From Ruminococcus hominis (GTDB taxonomy: Bacteria; Bacillota; Clostridia; Lachnospirales; Lachnospiraceae): DNA of 64,000 nucleotides. The stretch spans positions 2,914,001 to 2,978,000 of the forward strand of contig NZ_JACOPE010000001.1 of NCBI RefSeq assembly GCF_014287355.1, written 5' to 3'. The stretch's first letter is position 1; every line of letters begins with the position of its first letter. The notes under the pieces were generated by a model that saw only the letters and a list, made by a program, of their open reading frames with translations, was not told the DNA's origin and did no database searches. The position numbers were made by a program, and so were the translations under genes. Shown here one piece after another: positions 51,013 to 60,463 of the stretch.

Positions 51013-51752
51013 AAGCTCTCGCCCTCCTTGCATGAATAATCGGGTATGCCCTGTTTCGGGGCAGCCTTGCCTTTTGCAGCGTCCTCCTGCGCCCACTTGT
51101 AAATGGTGGCTGCATGGCTGTGGTACTGCTTCCCGGTGGAAGCGATATGGCAGGAAAGCCGGTCAATATAATACTCCCACTTGTCGGGCAGCTCTGTTTT
51201 CAGCCCGGAAAGCTCTGTATCGGTCAGTATCACATTGTTGTATCTGCCATAAGCGGCGGGGACGGGGTGTCCCGTTTCTCCCTCTCTCTCTTTTTCTATC
51301 TCTATCTCTTTCTCTAACTCTATCTCTGGTGGACGAATGTCGGACAAATGTCCGCCTTTTGTCCGGGGCGGTAAAAGTGCCTTGTTTTCCAGCCTTGCAG
51401 CCCGTTTCCTCTCGGCTTCGGTAGAGGACTGTCCTATCATCAGCTCAATGTCGGTCATATAAAAAGCCCCACTGTCAAGCTGCTCCACAAGCCCCAACTG
51501 CCGGAAAATCTCTAAAGCCCTCTCAACCGTCCCTATCTGGTGGCGGGTCAGTGTCGCTATCATCTGCGCTGTGTAGGGGATATGCTCGTCAAGCTGCAAC
51601 TTCCCGCCGTTTTTCAGCGATTTTAAGTACAGCTTCAAGAGGATATTGGAATATAAAATCCCGTCTTTCATATCTTCCAACAGCACAATGGAGTCGCTGT
51701 CAAAAAAGTTCTCTTTCAGCTTGAGGTAGTAATATTTGCGGTTATCTGCCAT
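51009..51752 (-). CDS. Phage replisome organizer-type protein
   Basis: The 247-aa protein begins MADNRKYYYLKLKENFFDSD, the winged-helix start of the phage_rep_org_N family. An acidic/basic linker (EIELEKEIEIEKEREGE) and a C-terminal part follow. Such proteins bind an origin and recruit the DnaC-like loader encoded next. The gene overlaps its neighbours on both sides. Confidence 0.85.
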   Translation of the reverse strand: MADNRKYYYLKLKENFFDSDSIVLLEDMKDGILYSNILLKLYLKSLKNGGKLQLDEHIPYTAQMIATLTRHQIGTVERALEIFRQLGLVEQLDSGAFYMTDIELMIGQSSTEAERKRAARLENKALLPPRTKGGHLSDIRPPEIELEKEIEIEKEREGETGHPVPAAYGRYNNVILTDTELSGLKTELPDKWEYYIDRLSCHIASTGKQYHSHAATIYKWAQEDAAKGKAAPKQGIPDYSCKEGESL

Positions 51753-51954
51753 TGTCCCTGTTCTCCTTTTTCCGGCGTTTGGAGTAGTAGCGGGGGCAGA
51801 GTATGATAACCGCCCGGAAGCTCTGCTTGCAGCTATGTGTACAGCCCCGGCAGAGGTCGTTGTATGTGATACGGTCGCAGGTGGTATTCCCGACTTTCAC
51901 TTGCCGCAGGAAAAAAGACCATTCCAGCCGCCGTTTCTTGCTCATTCTTGGCAT
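51742..51954 (-). CDS. Small cysteine-rich IME protein
   Basis: The 70-aa basic protein (MPRMSKKRRLEWSFFL, then NDLCRGCTHSCKQSFRAVII) has CRGC and HSC residues likely to bind metal. It is conserved in TnpX-type IMEs beside the replisome organizer, which it overlaps by 11 bp. AAAGGAG precedes the ATG. Function is unknown. No gene is supported in 51955-52138. Confidence 0.65.
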   Translation of the reverse strand: MPRMSKKRRLEWSFFLRQVKVGNTTCDRITYNDLCRGCTHSCKQSFRAVIILCPRYYSKRRKKENRDNGR

Positions 51955-52138
51955 GGGTGCGCTCCTTTCTGCCGTTTCCGCTGGTGTGACGGTATCGGCG
52001 GTAATTCTGTATCATCTCGGTATCATTTTCGGGGTTTTTCTGCCCCGTAAGCCCGTTAAAAAATCCTTTGGTATTGCGGGTAGGGTACGGGGCAGCCCCC
52101 TTGTTCTGTATGGGTTCGGGTACATTTGGGGGCGGTTT

Positions 52139-53761
52139 TTATCGCTCCTGTTCCTGCCTTTTCACAGGCTTGCGTTCCCGGCGTAAAATCTGGTCGATAT
52201 TGCCCTTGACAGTCTGTAAGCGGCGGTATTCCTCCCGTTTTGCCCGGTAATCGTTGTAGCCGCTGTTTTTCTCTTTGATAAGGCTTTCAATCTCTGCTTG
52301 CAGGGCTTTATAGCTCGGCAGCTTGGAAATGCCGTTCTCCCTGAAATAACGGGCGGCTGCGTCTGCTATGATAAAGTCGCTTTCGTGCTTCTGTCGGTAG
52401 GCTGCTTTTGCTTTGGCGTTTTTCTGCTGTTTCAGCCCGTCCCGGACAGGGCGGGTCTTGGAATAGGCAAGCACCTGCCGTTGCAGCTCCTTTTTCCCGT
52501 TCAGCGTCTTTTCCACCTGCTTCAGTTCTGTAAGGCTTTCCTGCATGGCGGCATAGGCGGCAGAACAGGCTTCGTCCAGTTCCTCCGGGGAAGAAAAGCC
52601 GTACTGCTGGTAGGCGGTAACAGTAGCCGCCATCTGCTTTAGATTGTGCTTTGCCGCCCAGCGGTCATAGCCCACGCCCTTGCCCTCGGCTCGCTTGGCT
52701 TCCCGGTCAACCATGCGCTGCAAGGTGTTGTCTGCCGGGGTGGTTTTTGCGGCTTTTTCCTCCTGCAAGCGTCCCTTTTGGGTGTGGGGGTATTCGGGTA
52801 TGGCTTTGGTCTGTTCGGCGGCTCTGTGGGCGTTCTGTGTGAGCAGGGCAAGGACAGCAGCCTTGTCAAAATCGTCCCCCAGCTTCCGGGCTGTGATAGG
52901 CTTTGTCCTGTCCGGCGTGAGGTAGGAAAGTCGCCCCCGGCTCTCCTTGACGGTTACGCCCTCCCGCAGCAAAAGGGAAGAAAACTCGTCAAAGCTGCCA
53001 GCTTGGGAAAGTGCCTGCCGTATCGTCCGGCGCAGCTTCGCCTTGTCCGTTTCAAACTTGGTGGGCTTGGTCGGCTGTCCTGCGGCTTCTCTGACAGCGT
53101 TCTCTTTATCAAGGGCAAGCTGCCCTTTCTTTGCCGCCCAGTATTCCCGTTCGGTTATCCGTTCCTTGTTGCCGTTTAGGAGGTCGATTTGGTAAAGCCC
53201 CTCCCGGTGGCACATCTCCATGACTTCACTCTTGAAATATTCCATAGCGGCATTGGTGCAGCGGTGCTTGCAGCCCTCCCGTGTATCGGCTGGTCTGTCC
53301 ATGTAGGGCAGAAGCGGGACTTCGTAAATCCGCAGGGAGTTGATGACGATATGCACATGGATATTGCCGCTGTGGTTATGTCCGTCCGGGTGGGTGCAGA
53401 TTAGGGCTTGGTGTCCGGGGAAATGCTCTTTGCAGAACTGCTCGCCCAACTCCTGCGCCCGGTCTACGGTCAAGCCGTTGTCTGTCCCGTCCCGTGGGTC
53501 AAAGCTGATGATATAGTGGTGGCTTTTCACATCTTCCCGTTTTTGGTTTTTCTCATAGCGGAGATTGGCTCGCATACAGGCAACGGCGAAATCCTCGCCC
53601 CCGCAGTTAAGGGAAGAAATGCGGTAATCCTCCCTCGGTATCAGCCGCCCGTTTTCATCAAGGGTGGGCTTCATGGTAAACTCGTCATGCTCAAATGTGA
53701 GGTAGGCTTCCGCTGCGCCATAGTCGGCATTTTTAGAGCTGATATGTTTGAATGTTGCCAA
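52139..53761 (-). CDS. MOBP-type relaxase/mobilization nuclease
   Basis: The 540-aa protein has the relaxase domain in its first about 230 residues: nucleophile candidates Y14 or Y20 (NADYGAAEAY) and the metal site H128, H135, H137 (GHNHSGNIHVHIVI). A lysine/glutamine-rich helical C-terminus follows. TTG at 53761 is chosen since family members start near MATxHxISSKN and GTGGGTGA lies upstream. It nicks oriT and pilots the strand through a borrowed secretion system. It overlaps mobC by 29 bp. Confidence 0.9.
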   Translation of the reverse strand: MATFKHISSKNADYGAAEAYLTFEHDEFTMKPTLDENGRLIPREDYRISSLNCGGEDFAVACMRANLRYEKNQKREDVKSHHYIISFDPRDGTDNGLTVDRAQELGEQFCKEHFPGHQALICTHPDGHNHSGNIHVHIVINSLRIYEVPLLPYMDRPADTREGCKHRCTNAAMEYFKSEVMEMCHREGLYQIDLLNGNKERITEREYWAAKKGQLALDKENAVREAAGQPTKPTKFETDKAKLRRTIRQALSQAGSFDEFSSLLLREGVTVKESRGRLSYLTPDRTKPITARKLGDDFDKAAVLALLTQNAHRAAEQTKAIPEYPHTQKGRLQEEKAAKTTPADNTLQRMVDREAKRAEGKGVGYDRWAAKHNLKQMAATVTAYQQYGFSSPEELDEACSAAYAAMQESLTELKQVEKTLNGKKELQRQVLAYSKTRPVRDGLKQQKNAKAKAAYRQKHESDFIIADAAARYFRENGISKLPSYKALQAEIESLIKEKNSGYNDYRAKREEYRRLQTVKGNIDQILRRERKPVKRQEQER

Positions 53762-54131
53762 CAGCGTCACCCACTTTCTGCAAGACTTCAAACTTTAGGG
53801 CAGCAAGGTCGGAAACCGCCGCCCGTATTTCCCCGGCAAACTGCGGATAGGGACTGTGCCACTCGTTCAGCGTCCGGGCTATCTGGTTTAAGTTGCCGCC
53901 GATCCTGCCGTATTCGGCGGTCAGCTTCCCGACAGCGGCAAGCAGCTCGTCATTGACGGGGGAAACAGTTATGATGGGGCGTATGGCTGCCCCGGTTATG
54001 GCTTGCCGGATAAACTCGGCTTGGCTCATGTGGTAAGCAGAAAGCCTTTCCGCAAACTCGGCGTATTCTTCCTCGGTCATGCGTGTTTTGACTACCCGGC
54101 TGCGGTGCGGTGTGTTATATCGTTTTCGCAT
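53733..54131 (-). CDS. mobC: MobC relaxosome protein
   Basis: The 132-aa protein has a ribbon-helix-helix start (SRVVKTRMTEEEYAEFAERL) and the MobC hallmark GRIGGNLNQIARTLNEW near residue 80. It assists relaxase binding at oriT. GAGG precedes the ATG. It is the first gene after the oriT-like region. Confidence 0.88.
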   Translation of the reverse strand: MRKRYNTPHRSRVVKTRMTEEEYAEFAERLSAYHMSQAEFIRQAITGAAIRPIITVSPVNDELLAAVGKLTAEYGRIGGNLNQIARTLNEWHSPYPQFAGEIRAAVSDLAALKFEVLQKVGDAVGNIQTYQL

Positions 54132-54267
54132 GGTAAAAACCTCATTTCTGTGCGTGGTGTCCTCTCACTAATAGGAGAAAAACAGGGTGTGAAGCGGAAC
54201 TGTTTTTGAAAAATCCAAAAAAATATTTTGAGGGATTTTTAAGCGGCGCAATCCGCATAAGCAGGGT

Positions 54268-54350
54268 TTGGGGAAGGCACTCCCCAACAAGATTCCCGCA
54301 GGGGCAAAATGAGCGAAAAGCGAATTTTGGTACTGCGGTAGAATCTTGCT
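54268..54350 (-). other. Candidate oriT of IME3
   Basis: TTGGGGA (54268-54274) / TCCCCAA (54281-54287) form a 7-bp stem with a 6-nt loop, followed by AAGATT ... AATCTT and CAAAAT ... ATTTTG dyads (54289-54345). The region lies directly upstream of mobC and mobA, the usual oriT place for MOBP elements. No gene is supported from 54132 to 54714. Confidence 0.5.
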
Positions 54351-54714
54351 CTAAAAAACTGCCGGACTGCCGTTCACTTCCTACTGCCACTTTTTCAGAA
54401 AATCTATAACCAGCTTTTTCATAAAAGGCTGCGGGCTGGCGTTCTTCCCCTTACTCCCTACAACACCGCAAAAAGCAAAAATGACGGACTTTCCGGCAAG
54501 AACTTTTCCGGCGGCTCGGTCTTTCCCGACAATAAGGCGTTTCGGAAGCTGCGTTTTGCCCGCTGTCTAAAAAAATGGCAGCCTTTTTAGCTTCAATGTC
54601 TAATACGGAACTTTTGGAAATTTGCCAAAAATGGGCGCAAAAAAAGCAGCAAATCTTTTTCGGATTTACTGCTTCATGTGCTGCTGCGGGGCGGCGGGAT
54701 ATTCAGTTTTTATG

Positions 54715-54915
54715 TTATCGGTCAAGCCGGAACTTGAACAGGCTTTCAATCAGCTTTGTTCTGATGTAGTCCTCCATATCAGAATTATAATAGCCGTTCA
54801 TTTTGGAGAAATAGCGGATATACCCGGCATATCGGTCAAGGACAGCTTGTATCGCTATGGGGTCGCCCTCATGTGCTTTTATTATCGTGTCATAGGGGAG
54901 AAGTAGGCTACTCAT
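54715..54915 (-). CDS. Helix-turn-helix protein, Tn916 Orf8-like
   Basis: The 66-aa protein (MSSLLLPYDTIIKAHEGDPI, then KLIESLFKFRL) matches the HTH_16 family, which resembles sigma region 2 and is paired with a small sigma-like partner in Tn916-type elements. GGAGGTG lies 8 nt before the ATG. It overlaps the upstream gene by 8 bp. Confidence 0.75.
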   Translation of the reverse strand: MSSLLLPYDTIIKAHEGDPIAIQAVLDRYAGYIRYFSKMNGYYNSDMEDYIRTKLIESLFKFRLDR

Positions 54916-55351
54916 GGGACAGCACCTCCATTTCTTCTTTCAGCCGCTTCAAGGCAAGCTGGATATGCCGCCCGATTGTGCTGCGTGTCCAGCCGCTTTG
55001 TTCTCCGATTTCTTTCTGCTTCAAATGCTGGAAGTAATACAAAAAGATTTCCTCCTGCGACTGTTCCGGCAGTTCGGCAAGAGCCGCCGCAAGGGAACAG
55101 CTATCTAAAAATATCGTCTTCCCCCGGACGGAGAATGGATAAGTTTCGCCATAGTCTGGCACTTGAAAATACTCATCTATGGTGCTTAGTGGAACAAACT
55201 TTTCTTCGGTCAAGTATTCAAGGGAGATTTCCCGTTTCCACCGCGCTGCCAGCATACGGGCAGCGTCAAAGGACGCATGGCGAATAACAATCCGGCAATA
55301 GGTATCATGGGTATAGCGGATATGTTCTTGATAGGCTTCGTATTCAGTCAT
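54908..55351 (-). CDS. Sigma-70-like regulator, Tn916 Orf7-like
   Basis: The 147-aa protein has an N-terminal helical part and a clear C-terminal region-4 helix-turn-helix (LPEQSQEEIFLYYFQHLKQK, EIGEQSGWTRSTIGRHIQLA). In Tn916 the equivalent pair controls transfer and excision genes. AAAGGGGG precedes the ATG. A GGGCG-n-CAGC hairpin (55383-55409) lies upstream. Confidence 0.82.
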   Translation of the reverse strand: MTEYEAYQEHIRYTHDTYCRIVIRHASFDAARMLAARWKREISLEYLTEEKFVPLSTIDEYFQVPDYGETYPFSVRGKTIFLDSCSLAAALAELPEQSQEEIFLYYFQHLKQKEIGEQSGWTRSTIGRHIQLALKRLKEEMEVLSHE

Positions 55352-55512
55352 GGAAAATCCCCCTTTCTTCGATTATGGGAAAGGGCGGCAGCACTTTTTG
55401 CTGTCGCCCCTTGATTACCCACCAGCAAGGACAGTCGGGGCTGTCAACGGTGGGCGTAGCCCATTTACTTGCCGTTGACTGGCTCGGCTGGGTTTGCTAT
55501 AAATTGCACTCA

Positions 55513-57720
55513 CTATGGATTAACAGAACGCCTAAAAATAATCCATGTACTTATGAAGTAACAAATCAATAAAATTGCCAAAATCCCCATTGTTGCCCCT
55601 ATTTGTAACATCAATGTACTAAACCCAATATAGGCTGAAATTTCTGCTGATATGGTTTGGATAAAGTAAGCTATTACAACAGCAGCTACAATGATTGCTG
55701 TGATAATTGGAAGCCCAAACCAAACACTTAATTGTTGCAAGATAAGTTTTCCGATATGCTTTTCTTCCACCCCCAATTTTCGGAGTACAGAGAAACGATA
55801 CTTATATTGTCCTGCGTCTAAAAGCTGTTGCAGGGAAAGTACCGTAAGACATATAACCATCAGTACGACAGCACCATAAATCATTGCAGTCTGTAAAATA
55901 AAGTTATTTGCTATGGAACTATTGATTTGCAGTGTGCTAAAACGCACGCCATAAATAGCCCCGGTTTCTGCCTGCTCGGGATATTTCTCTGTAAAAAGTT
56001 TTTCCAGTTTCCTTGCATTTTCATAGGAGATATTTTCCGTTGTTGTAATATATCGGTTTTTTATTACTGGCAACAGCTTTTCACAAATATTGTCTGGAAG
56101 TACATACAATACATTTGTATAGGAATTGTACGCTGTTTCTCCAATCGGATCCTCATAATAGGACTGCCCGGAAAGAGTCAATTCTCCTGCGTCTGTCATA
56201 ATGCTGGTGTGTTCTTTCAAAAAGCTATCCCGTTCTTCCTCGGTGGCGATTGCTTTCCATTGTGTTGTAAATTCATCTTCCTCCAGAGAAATCTGTTCGT
56301 AACCCAGCATTTCCCGTATAGTGTTATAATCACTCAAAGAAATTGCTACAATCGGAAAATCATATTTCTGTCTGTTGTGAAAATCATCTTTCTCTGGCAG
56401 ATATAGATTGAACGCGCAATCATAAACTGTATCTATTTTGTGTTCTGTCAGAAACTCAGTAATAATTTCATAACTGTCTTGCGGCAGATTTTCTTCTTCA
56501 TATACGTCATTATATCTTGAATATACCTGCACATCATACATAGAGCGCATATCCAAATAACCTGAAGCCCAGCCCGTCAAAATAGGGGCGGCAATAAACA
56601 TGAAGATTGCAAGGACAAGGGTTATACAAATCAGCGTCATTGTTTTGCTGGTTGTATTTAGTTTTGATATAATTTGCCCGAAAAAGAACAGGTTTTCTCC
56701 TTTGTATCTATGTTCCGGCGATTTTACTTTCCATGCTACAATCAAACCACTGGTAAGATAAATGAAGGCACAAATGAAGAAAAGTAAGTCAATCACAACA
56801 AAAAGCAGATATTGATTGAGCGTTCCACCACCTAAAGACAGATAATATTTATTTGTTAATGCTGCAACGCTGGCTGCTGTAAAAGCATTCAATACAGAAC
56901 ACATCAGCAAACCAGCAATGAAACATTCTCTTTTTTTCTTTCTAATTATGCAAAATATCGACCACAGCAAAGTAAGCAGCGGAAAAAGAATATTTCCCCA
57001 AAACATAAGCTGCACCGGAAACGCAAAGCGGGTGTCATAATAAAACCAGACCTTTTGTATTCCTGTAATCAATCCCCATACGGTAAATACTTCAAAGAGG
57101 ACTACTACAACAGAAATGAAGCGGCTCTTTTTTAGCTCTGGTTCGTTCTCTTTCTCTGCGGAAAGCATATCAATAATTTTTGTTTTCTGAATGGTACGGG
57201 TATTGAAAATTCCTACCACAAAAAAACTTGCCACAAAAAATACCACTGTCAACAAAACGGTATCCGGGAATAATGTCCATGAGATTTCATAAGGCTTTCC
57301 ATAAGCAGTAAGGAGCATTGCGGTAATGAATTGAGAGCAAAATACACCGCAAAAAATACCAATCAAAATGGAAAACATACCCATAATCAGTGTTTCTGCA
57401 AAGAAAATCCTGCCAATGGTTTTTTGTTCCATTCCCATAATGGACTGGACAGCAAACTCTTTTTGCTTCCGTCTTAACATATAATGATTGACGAACCGTA
57501 TCAAAAATAACAACAGCAATGTTATCATGCAGATTGCAATTTTCATTCCGTCACTTAACAGCGTAAAATCATACTCGCTGCCTATATCCGGGCTATAATA
57601 ACTACTGGAAATAGACAAGAACGCATAAAACAAGGTAACACAGATTGTCATTGTGACAATGTAGACCAGATAGTCTTTTACAGACCGTTTTGCATTTCTG
57701 AAAACAAGTTTAGCATACAT
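55513..57720 (-). CDS. BceB-type ABC transporter permease
   Basis: The 735-aa protein has about ten membrane segments and the large extracellular domain (about 385-610) between segments 7 and 8 that marks BceB proteins. These remove or shield cell-wall precursors from bacitracin and related peptides and signal to their kinase. It overlaps the ATPase gene by 11 bp. The actual peptide cannot be told from sequence. Confidence 0.9.
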   Translation of the reverse strand: MYAKLVFRNAKRSVKDYLVYIVTMTICVTLFYAFLSISSSYYSPDIGSEYDFTLLSDGMKIAICMITLLLLFLIRFVNHYMLRRKQKEFAVQSIMGMEQKTIGRIFFAETLIMGMFSILIGIFCGVFCSQFITAMLLTAYGKPYEISWTLFPDTVLLTVVFFVASFFVVGIFNTRTIQKTKIIDMLSAEKENEPELKKSRFISVVVVLFEVFTVWGLITGIQKVWFYYDTRFAFPVQLMFWGNILFPLLTLLWSIFCIIRKKKRECFIAGLLMCSVLNAFTAASVAALTNKYYLSLGGGTLNQYLLFVVIDLLFFICAFIYLTSGLIVAWKVKSPEHRYKGENLFFFGQIISKLNTTSKTMTLICITLVLAIFMFIAAPILTGWASGYLDMRSMYDVQVYSRYNDVYEEENLPQDSYEIITEFLTEHKIDTVYDCAFNLYLPEKDDFHNRQKYDFPIVAISLSDYNTIREMLGYEQISLEEDEFTTQWKAIATEEERDSFLKEHTSIMTDAGELTLSGQSYYEDPIGETAYNSYTNVLYVLPDNICEKLLPVIKNRYITTTENISYENARKLEKLFTEKYPEQAETGAIYGVRFSTLQINSSIANNFILQTAMIYGAVVLMVICLTVLSLQQLLDAGQYKYRFSVLRKLGVEEKHIGKLILQQLSVWFGLPIITAIIVAAVVIAYFIQTISAEISAYIGFSTLMLQIGATMGILAILLICYFISTWIIFRRSVNP

Positions 57721-58477
57721 GGCTCTGTCCCCCTCCGATCATGGTAAGGACATTCAGAATTTTATCAAAAAAATCACTTCTGCTGTCGTTGCCCTTGCGC
57801 AGTTCCATAAAGATTTCCCCGTCTTTCAAAAAAAGAATACGGCTGGCATAGCTGGCGGTAAAAGCGTCATGGGTTACCATAAGAATTGTCGCCCTAAGCT
57901 GTTCATTGATACTTTGAATGGTAGACAGCAGCATTTGTGAGGAATGGCTGTCTAATGCTCCTGTTGGCTCATCTGCCAATAAGAGTTTCGGATTGTTGAT
58001 AATTGCTCTTGCACAGGCACAACGCTGTTTTTGACCGCCCGATACCTGATAAGGATATTTGTTTAGAATATCGCTGATATTCAGCTTTCCGGCTATATCC
58101 AAAATGCAGGGTTCTACACTCCCGGCAGGGACTTTATTGATTGCTAATGCCAGTGCAATGTTTTCTGAAATTGTCAATGTATCCAGCAAATTGAAGTCTT
58201 GAAATACAAAACCTAAATTCTCTCTGCGAAAGCGGGCAATGGATTTTGGGTTGATTTCCGTTATATCTGTTCCCTCTAAAAAAATATGCCCTGCACTTAC
58301 GGTATCAATCGTAGAAATACAGTTTAGCAGCGTTGTCTTTCCAGAACCGGACGCACCCATAATTCCGAAAAATTCTCCGGCTTCCACAGAAAAACTAATA
58401 TCTTTAATGGCTTTGGTAATATTCCCCTCATTGCCATAATATTTCTGGATATGCTCCAGCTTCAAAATTGTATTCAT
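57710..58477 (-). CDS. BceA-type ABC ATP-binding protein
   Basis: The 255-aa protein has Walker A GASGSGKTTLL, signature VSGGQKQR, Walker B LLLADEPTGALD and H-loop VTHD. AAGGAGG precedes the ATG. It energises the BceB-type permease and probably lies under control of the TTCTTACA repeats upstream. Confidence 0.93.
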   Translation of the reverse strand: MNTILKLEHIQKYYGNEGNITKAIKDISFSVEAGEFFGIMGASGSGKTTLLNCISTIDTVSAGHIFLEGTDITEINPKSIARFRRENLGFVFQDFNLLDTLTISENIALALAINKVPAGSVEPCILDIAGKLNISDILNKYPYQVSGGQKQRCACARAIINNPKLLLADEPTGALDSHSSQMLLSTIQSINEQLRATILMVTHDAFTASYASRILFLKDGEIFMELRKGNDSRSDFFDKILNVLTMIGGGQSHVC

Positions 58478-58545
58478 CGGATAAACCTCCTTAACTGTTC
58501 CATACCCATATTGTAAATGGAGTATATCATTTTTTGTATCAAGTT

Positions 58546-58576
58546 TTCTTACACAGTTCTTACAAAAATGTAAGAA
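58546..58576 (-). promoter_or_regulatory. Binding site of the Bce-type response regulator, probable
   Basis: TTCTTACA occurs at 58546-58553 and 58557-58564 (11-bp period), and the mirror copy TGTAAGAA at 58569-58576. It lies about 70-100 bp before the ABC genes and resembles BceR operators. The GTGCAG/CTGCAC stem (58577-58600) next to it ends the kinase transcript. Confidence 0.7.
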
Positions 58577-58588
58577 GTGCAGAACCTA

Positions 58589-59602
58589 TCAGCCCTGCAC
58601 TCCGATAATAAAATCATTCATTTGAAAGATAAGTGAAATCGTTGTTCCTCTGTTTTCGGAATAAGCAGTAAGTCCTATTCCCAGTTTATCACATAGACGC
58701 TTGCAAAGATATAAGCCAATTCCAGTAGAATTTTTCCCGGTTCGCCCATTCTGACCTGTAAATCCTTTTTCAAAAATACGGGGTAAATCACTTTTAGGAA
58801 TACCTATCCCATTATCGCTGATAGATAGCACAATCTTGTCATTCGTTTTTGTCGCCCCAAAGTGCAAAATAGGCTGCTCTGCATGGTATTTGATTGCATT
58901 ACCGATAATCTGATTTAAGATGAACCGCACCCATTTTTCATCGGTGTAAACTTTTGTTTCTATATCGTCTATCTGAATTGATATATTGCTTTGACGCAAA
59001 AGATACTTATTATCTGCGATTGCACTATGCACAACATCGCATAAATTGACTTCACGGACAGAATAGTCTTTTTCAGTGTGTTCACTTCTGGCATAGTAAA
59101 GCGCCTGTTCTGTATATTGATTGATATTCTCTAACTCTGCCAATACCTCTCTGGAAAAGGGAGAACGGTTATTCTCACACAGCAGCTTCATGGCTGTAAT
59201 TGGTGTTTTTACTTCGTGTATCCATTGTTCAATGTATTCTTTATATTCCCTGCGTTCCCTCTGTACTTCGCCAATCCGTTCCAACATAGATTTTTCAGCC
59301 ATTTTCATAATCTGGTAAAAAACCTGTTCATCAGCCCTTTCCGGCACTTGCATGATTTCCGGCAATAAATATCGTTCTTCTAATTGCTCCGTCATATTGA
59401 GCAATTTATTCAGATATTTTTTTCGTGAGAAATAAAATGCCAGCAAAGATAAAACAAGGACAATCGACCAGACTGCAAGAATAAACAGGACTGTTTGGAT
59501 AGGATTATCGCTTGCAATCAGGAACAAAGCAAGGGCAAGCATACCCAGCAAATTGATTAAAATAACGGGGAGTTGATTTTTCAAATATTGTTTTCCACTC
59601 AT
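58589..59602 (-). CDS. BceS-type histidine kinase
   Basis: The 337-aa protein has two close membrane segments (about 12-30 and 36-57) with almost no outside loop, typical of intramembrane-sensing Bce kinases. H129 lies in EQWIHEVKTP, the N-box is NQIIGNAIKYH and the G-box is GIGLYLCKRL. Such kinases read the activity of the partner transporter. It overlaps the regulator stop by 4 bp. Confidence 0.93.
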   Translation of the reverse strand: MSGKQYLKNQLPVILINLLGMLALALFLIASDNPIQTVLFILAVWSIVLVLSLLAFYFSRKKYLNKLLNMTEQLEERYLLPEIMQVPERADEQVFYQIMKMAEKSMLERIGEVQRERREYKEYIEQWIHEVKTPITAMKLLCENNRSPFSREVLAELENINQYTEQALYYARSEHTEKDYSVREVNLCDVVHSAIADNKYLLRQSNISIQIDDIETKVYTDEKWVRFILNQIIGNAIKYHAEQPILHFGATKTNDKIVLSISDNGIGIPKSDLPRIFEKGFTGQNGRTGKNSTGIGLYLCKRLCDKLGIGLTAYSENRGTTISLIFQMNDFIIGVQG

Positions 59603-60267
59603 AATGTATATCCTTGCCTGTGTTTTGTTTTAATGAAATCTACAAGTCCGATTGCTGCCAGTTTGTCGCGAATACGGGTAATATTGACACTTAGGGCGTT
59701 ATCATCAACATAAAGCTGATTGTCCCAAAGAAAATCCACAATATCATTTCTGGAACAGATTTTTCCGGCGTTCTTAAAAAGGTAGTAGAGGATTTTCAAT
59801 TCATTCTTTGTCAATTCTGCTTTCTGTCCTTTGTACTCTATCATGCTACTCTCCAAATGCAGGGTAGCTTCTCTCCACATATAAATTTCTGTTTGAGGGG
59901 AACGGTAGGCTTTCTTTAACAATGCAGCAATTTTAGCAAGAAGAATAGCGGGATTATAAGGCTTTGTGATAAACGCATCTCCACCCAGCATAATGCTGTT
60001 CAGTTCGTCCATATCTGTATTACTGCTTGTTACAAATACAATCGGAATATCTGAAAAGGTGCGAATCCCCGAGCATATTTCAAAACCGTTATTCCCCGGA
60101 AGTTTTATATCCAGAATAACCAGATGTGGCGCAGCTTCTTTTAACTGCTCTATTGTTTGGGAAAAATCCGTAACTGCAAATACTTCATATCCATTCCCAG
60201 ACAAAAGAGTTTTAAGCTGTGTTTGTATCGTAAAATCATCTTCAATGATTAGTATTTTTTCCTTCAT
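59599..60267 (-). CDS. BceR-type OmpR-family response regulator
   Basis: The 222-aa protein has a receiver with D53 (LVILDIKLPGN) and a C-terminal winged helix (SRNDIVDFLWDNQLYVDDNA). GGGAGG precedes the ATG. It is the first gene of regulator-kinase, followed by the ABC pair from a separate promoter. Confidence 0.93.
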   Translation of the reverse strand: MKEKILIIEDDFTIQTQLKTLLSGNGYEVFAVTDFSQTIEQLKEAAPHLVILDIKLPGNNGFEICSGIRTFSDIPIVFVTSSNTDMDELNSIMLGGDAFITKPYNPAILLAKIAALLKKAYRSPQTEIYMWREATLHLESSMIEYKGQKAELTKNELKILYYLFKNAGKICSRNDIVDFLWDNQLYVDDNALSVNITRIRDKLAAIGLVDFIKTKHRQGYTL

Positions 60268-60289
60268 AGAGATACCTCCCTGACACTTT

Positions 60290-60318
60290 ATTATACTGTA
60301 TCAGAGAGGTTTTCTCAA
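60290..60318 (-). promoter_or_regulatory. Promoter of the Bce-type regulator gene
   Basis: On the minus strand TTGAGA (60318-60313) and TATAAT (60295-60290) are 17 bp apart, 23 bp before the start codon region with its GGGAGG site. Confidence 0.65.
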
Positions 60319-60463
60319 TCCATATTGAAGAATAGTAACGGAATAATGGGCGGTTGTCTATCAAATTTTTGTGTGTTACTTTACCGCACATGAGCATTTG
60401 CTCCGGAAATGTCTTAGTTAAACTTGAAAGAATTAGATTTTCATTCTCATTACACAAATATTA

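Larger units (their letters stand above)
47495..55351. mobile_element. IME3, TnpX/Tn4451-type element with serine recombinase (cargo may extend to about 61 kb)
   Basis: It holds a large serine recombinase, TnpW, DnaC-like protein, replisome organizer, MOBP relaxase, MobC and Orf7/Orf8-type regulators, all on the minus strand and GC-richer than the flanks. The DUF3795 gene is AT-rich, on the opposite strand, and looks added. The Bce module at 55.5-60.3 kb is plausible cargo. The ends were not located; serine recombinases leave only a 2-bp core. Confidence 0.65.

Noticed and set aside
52646..53179. Long plus-strand frames opposite the MOBP relaxase, the serine recombinase (47995-48690) and the DnaC-like gene (50290-50865)
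   Set aside because: GC-rich antisense frames without ribosome sites or recognisable motifs; the minus-strand proteins are unmistakable.
54132..54714. A gene in the gap between mobC and the Orf8-like gene
   Set aside because: Only short frames without ribosome sites; the dyads fit an oriT region better.
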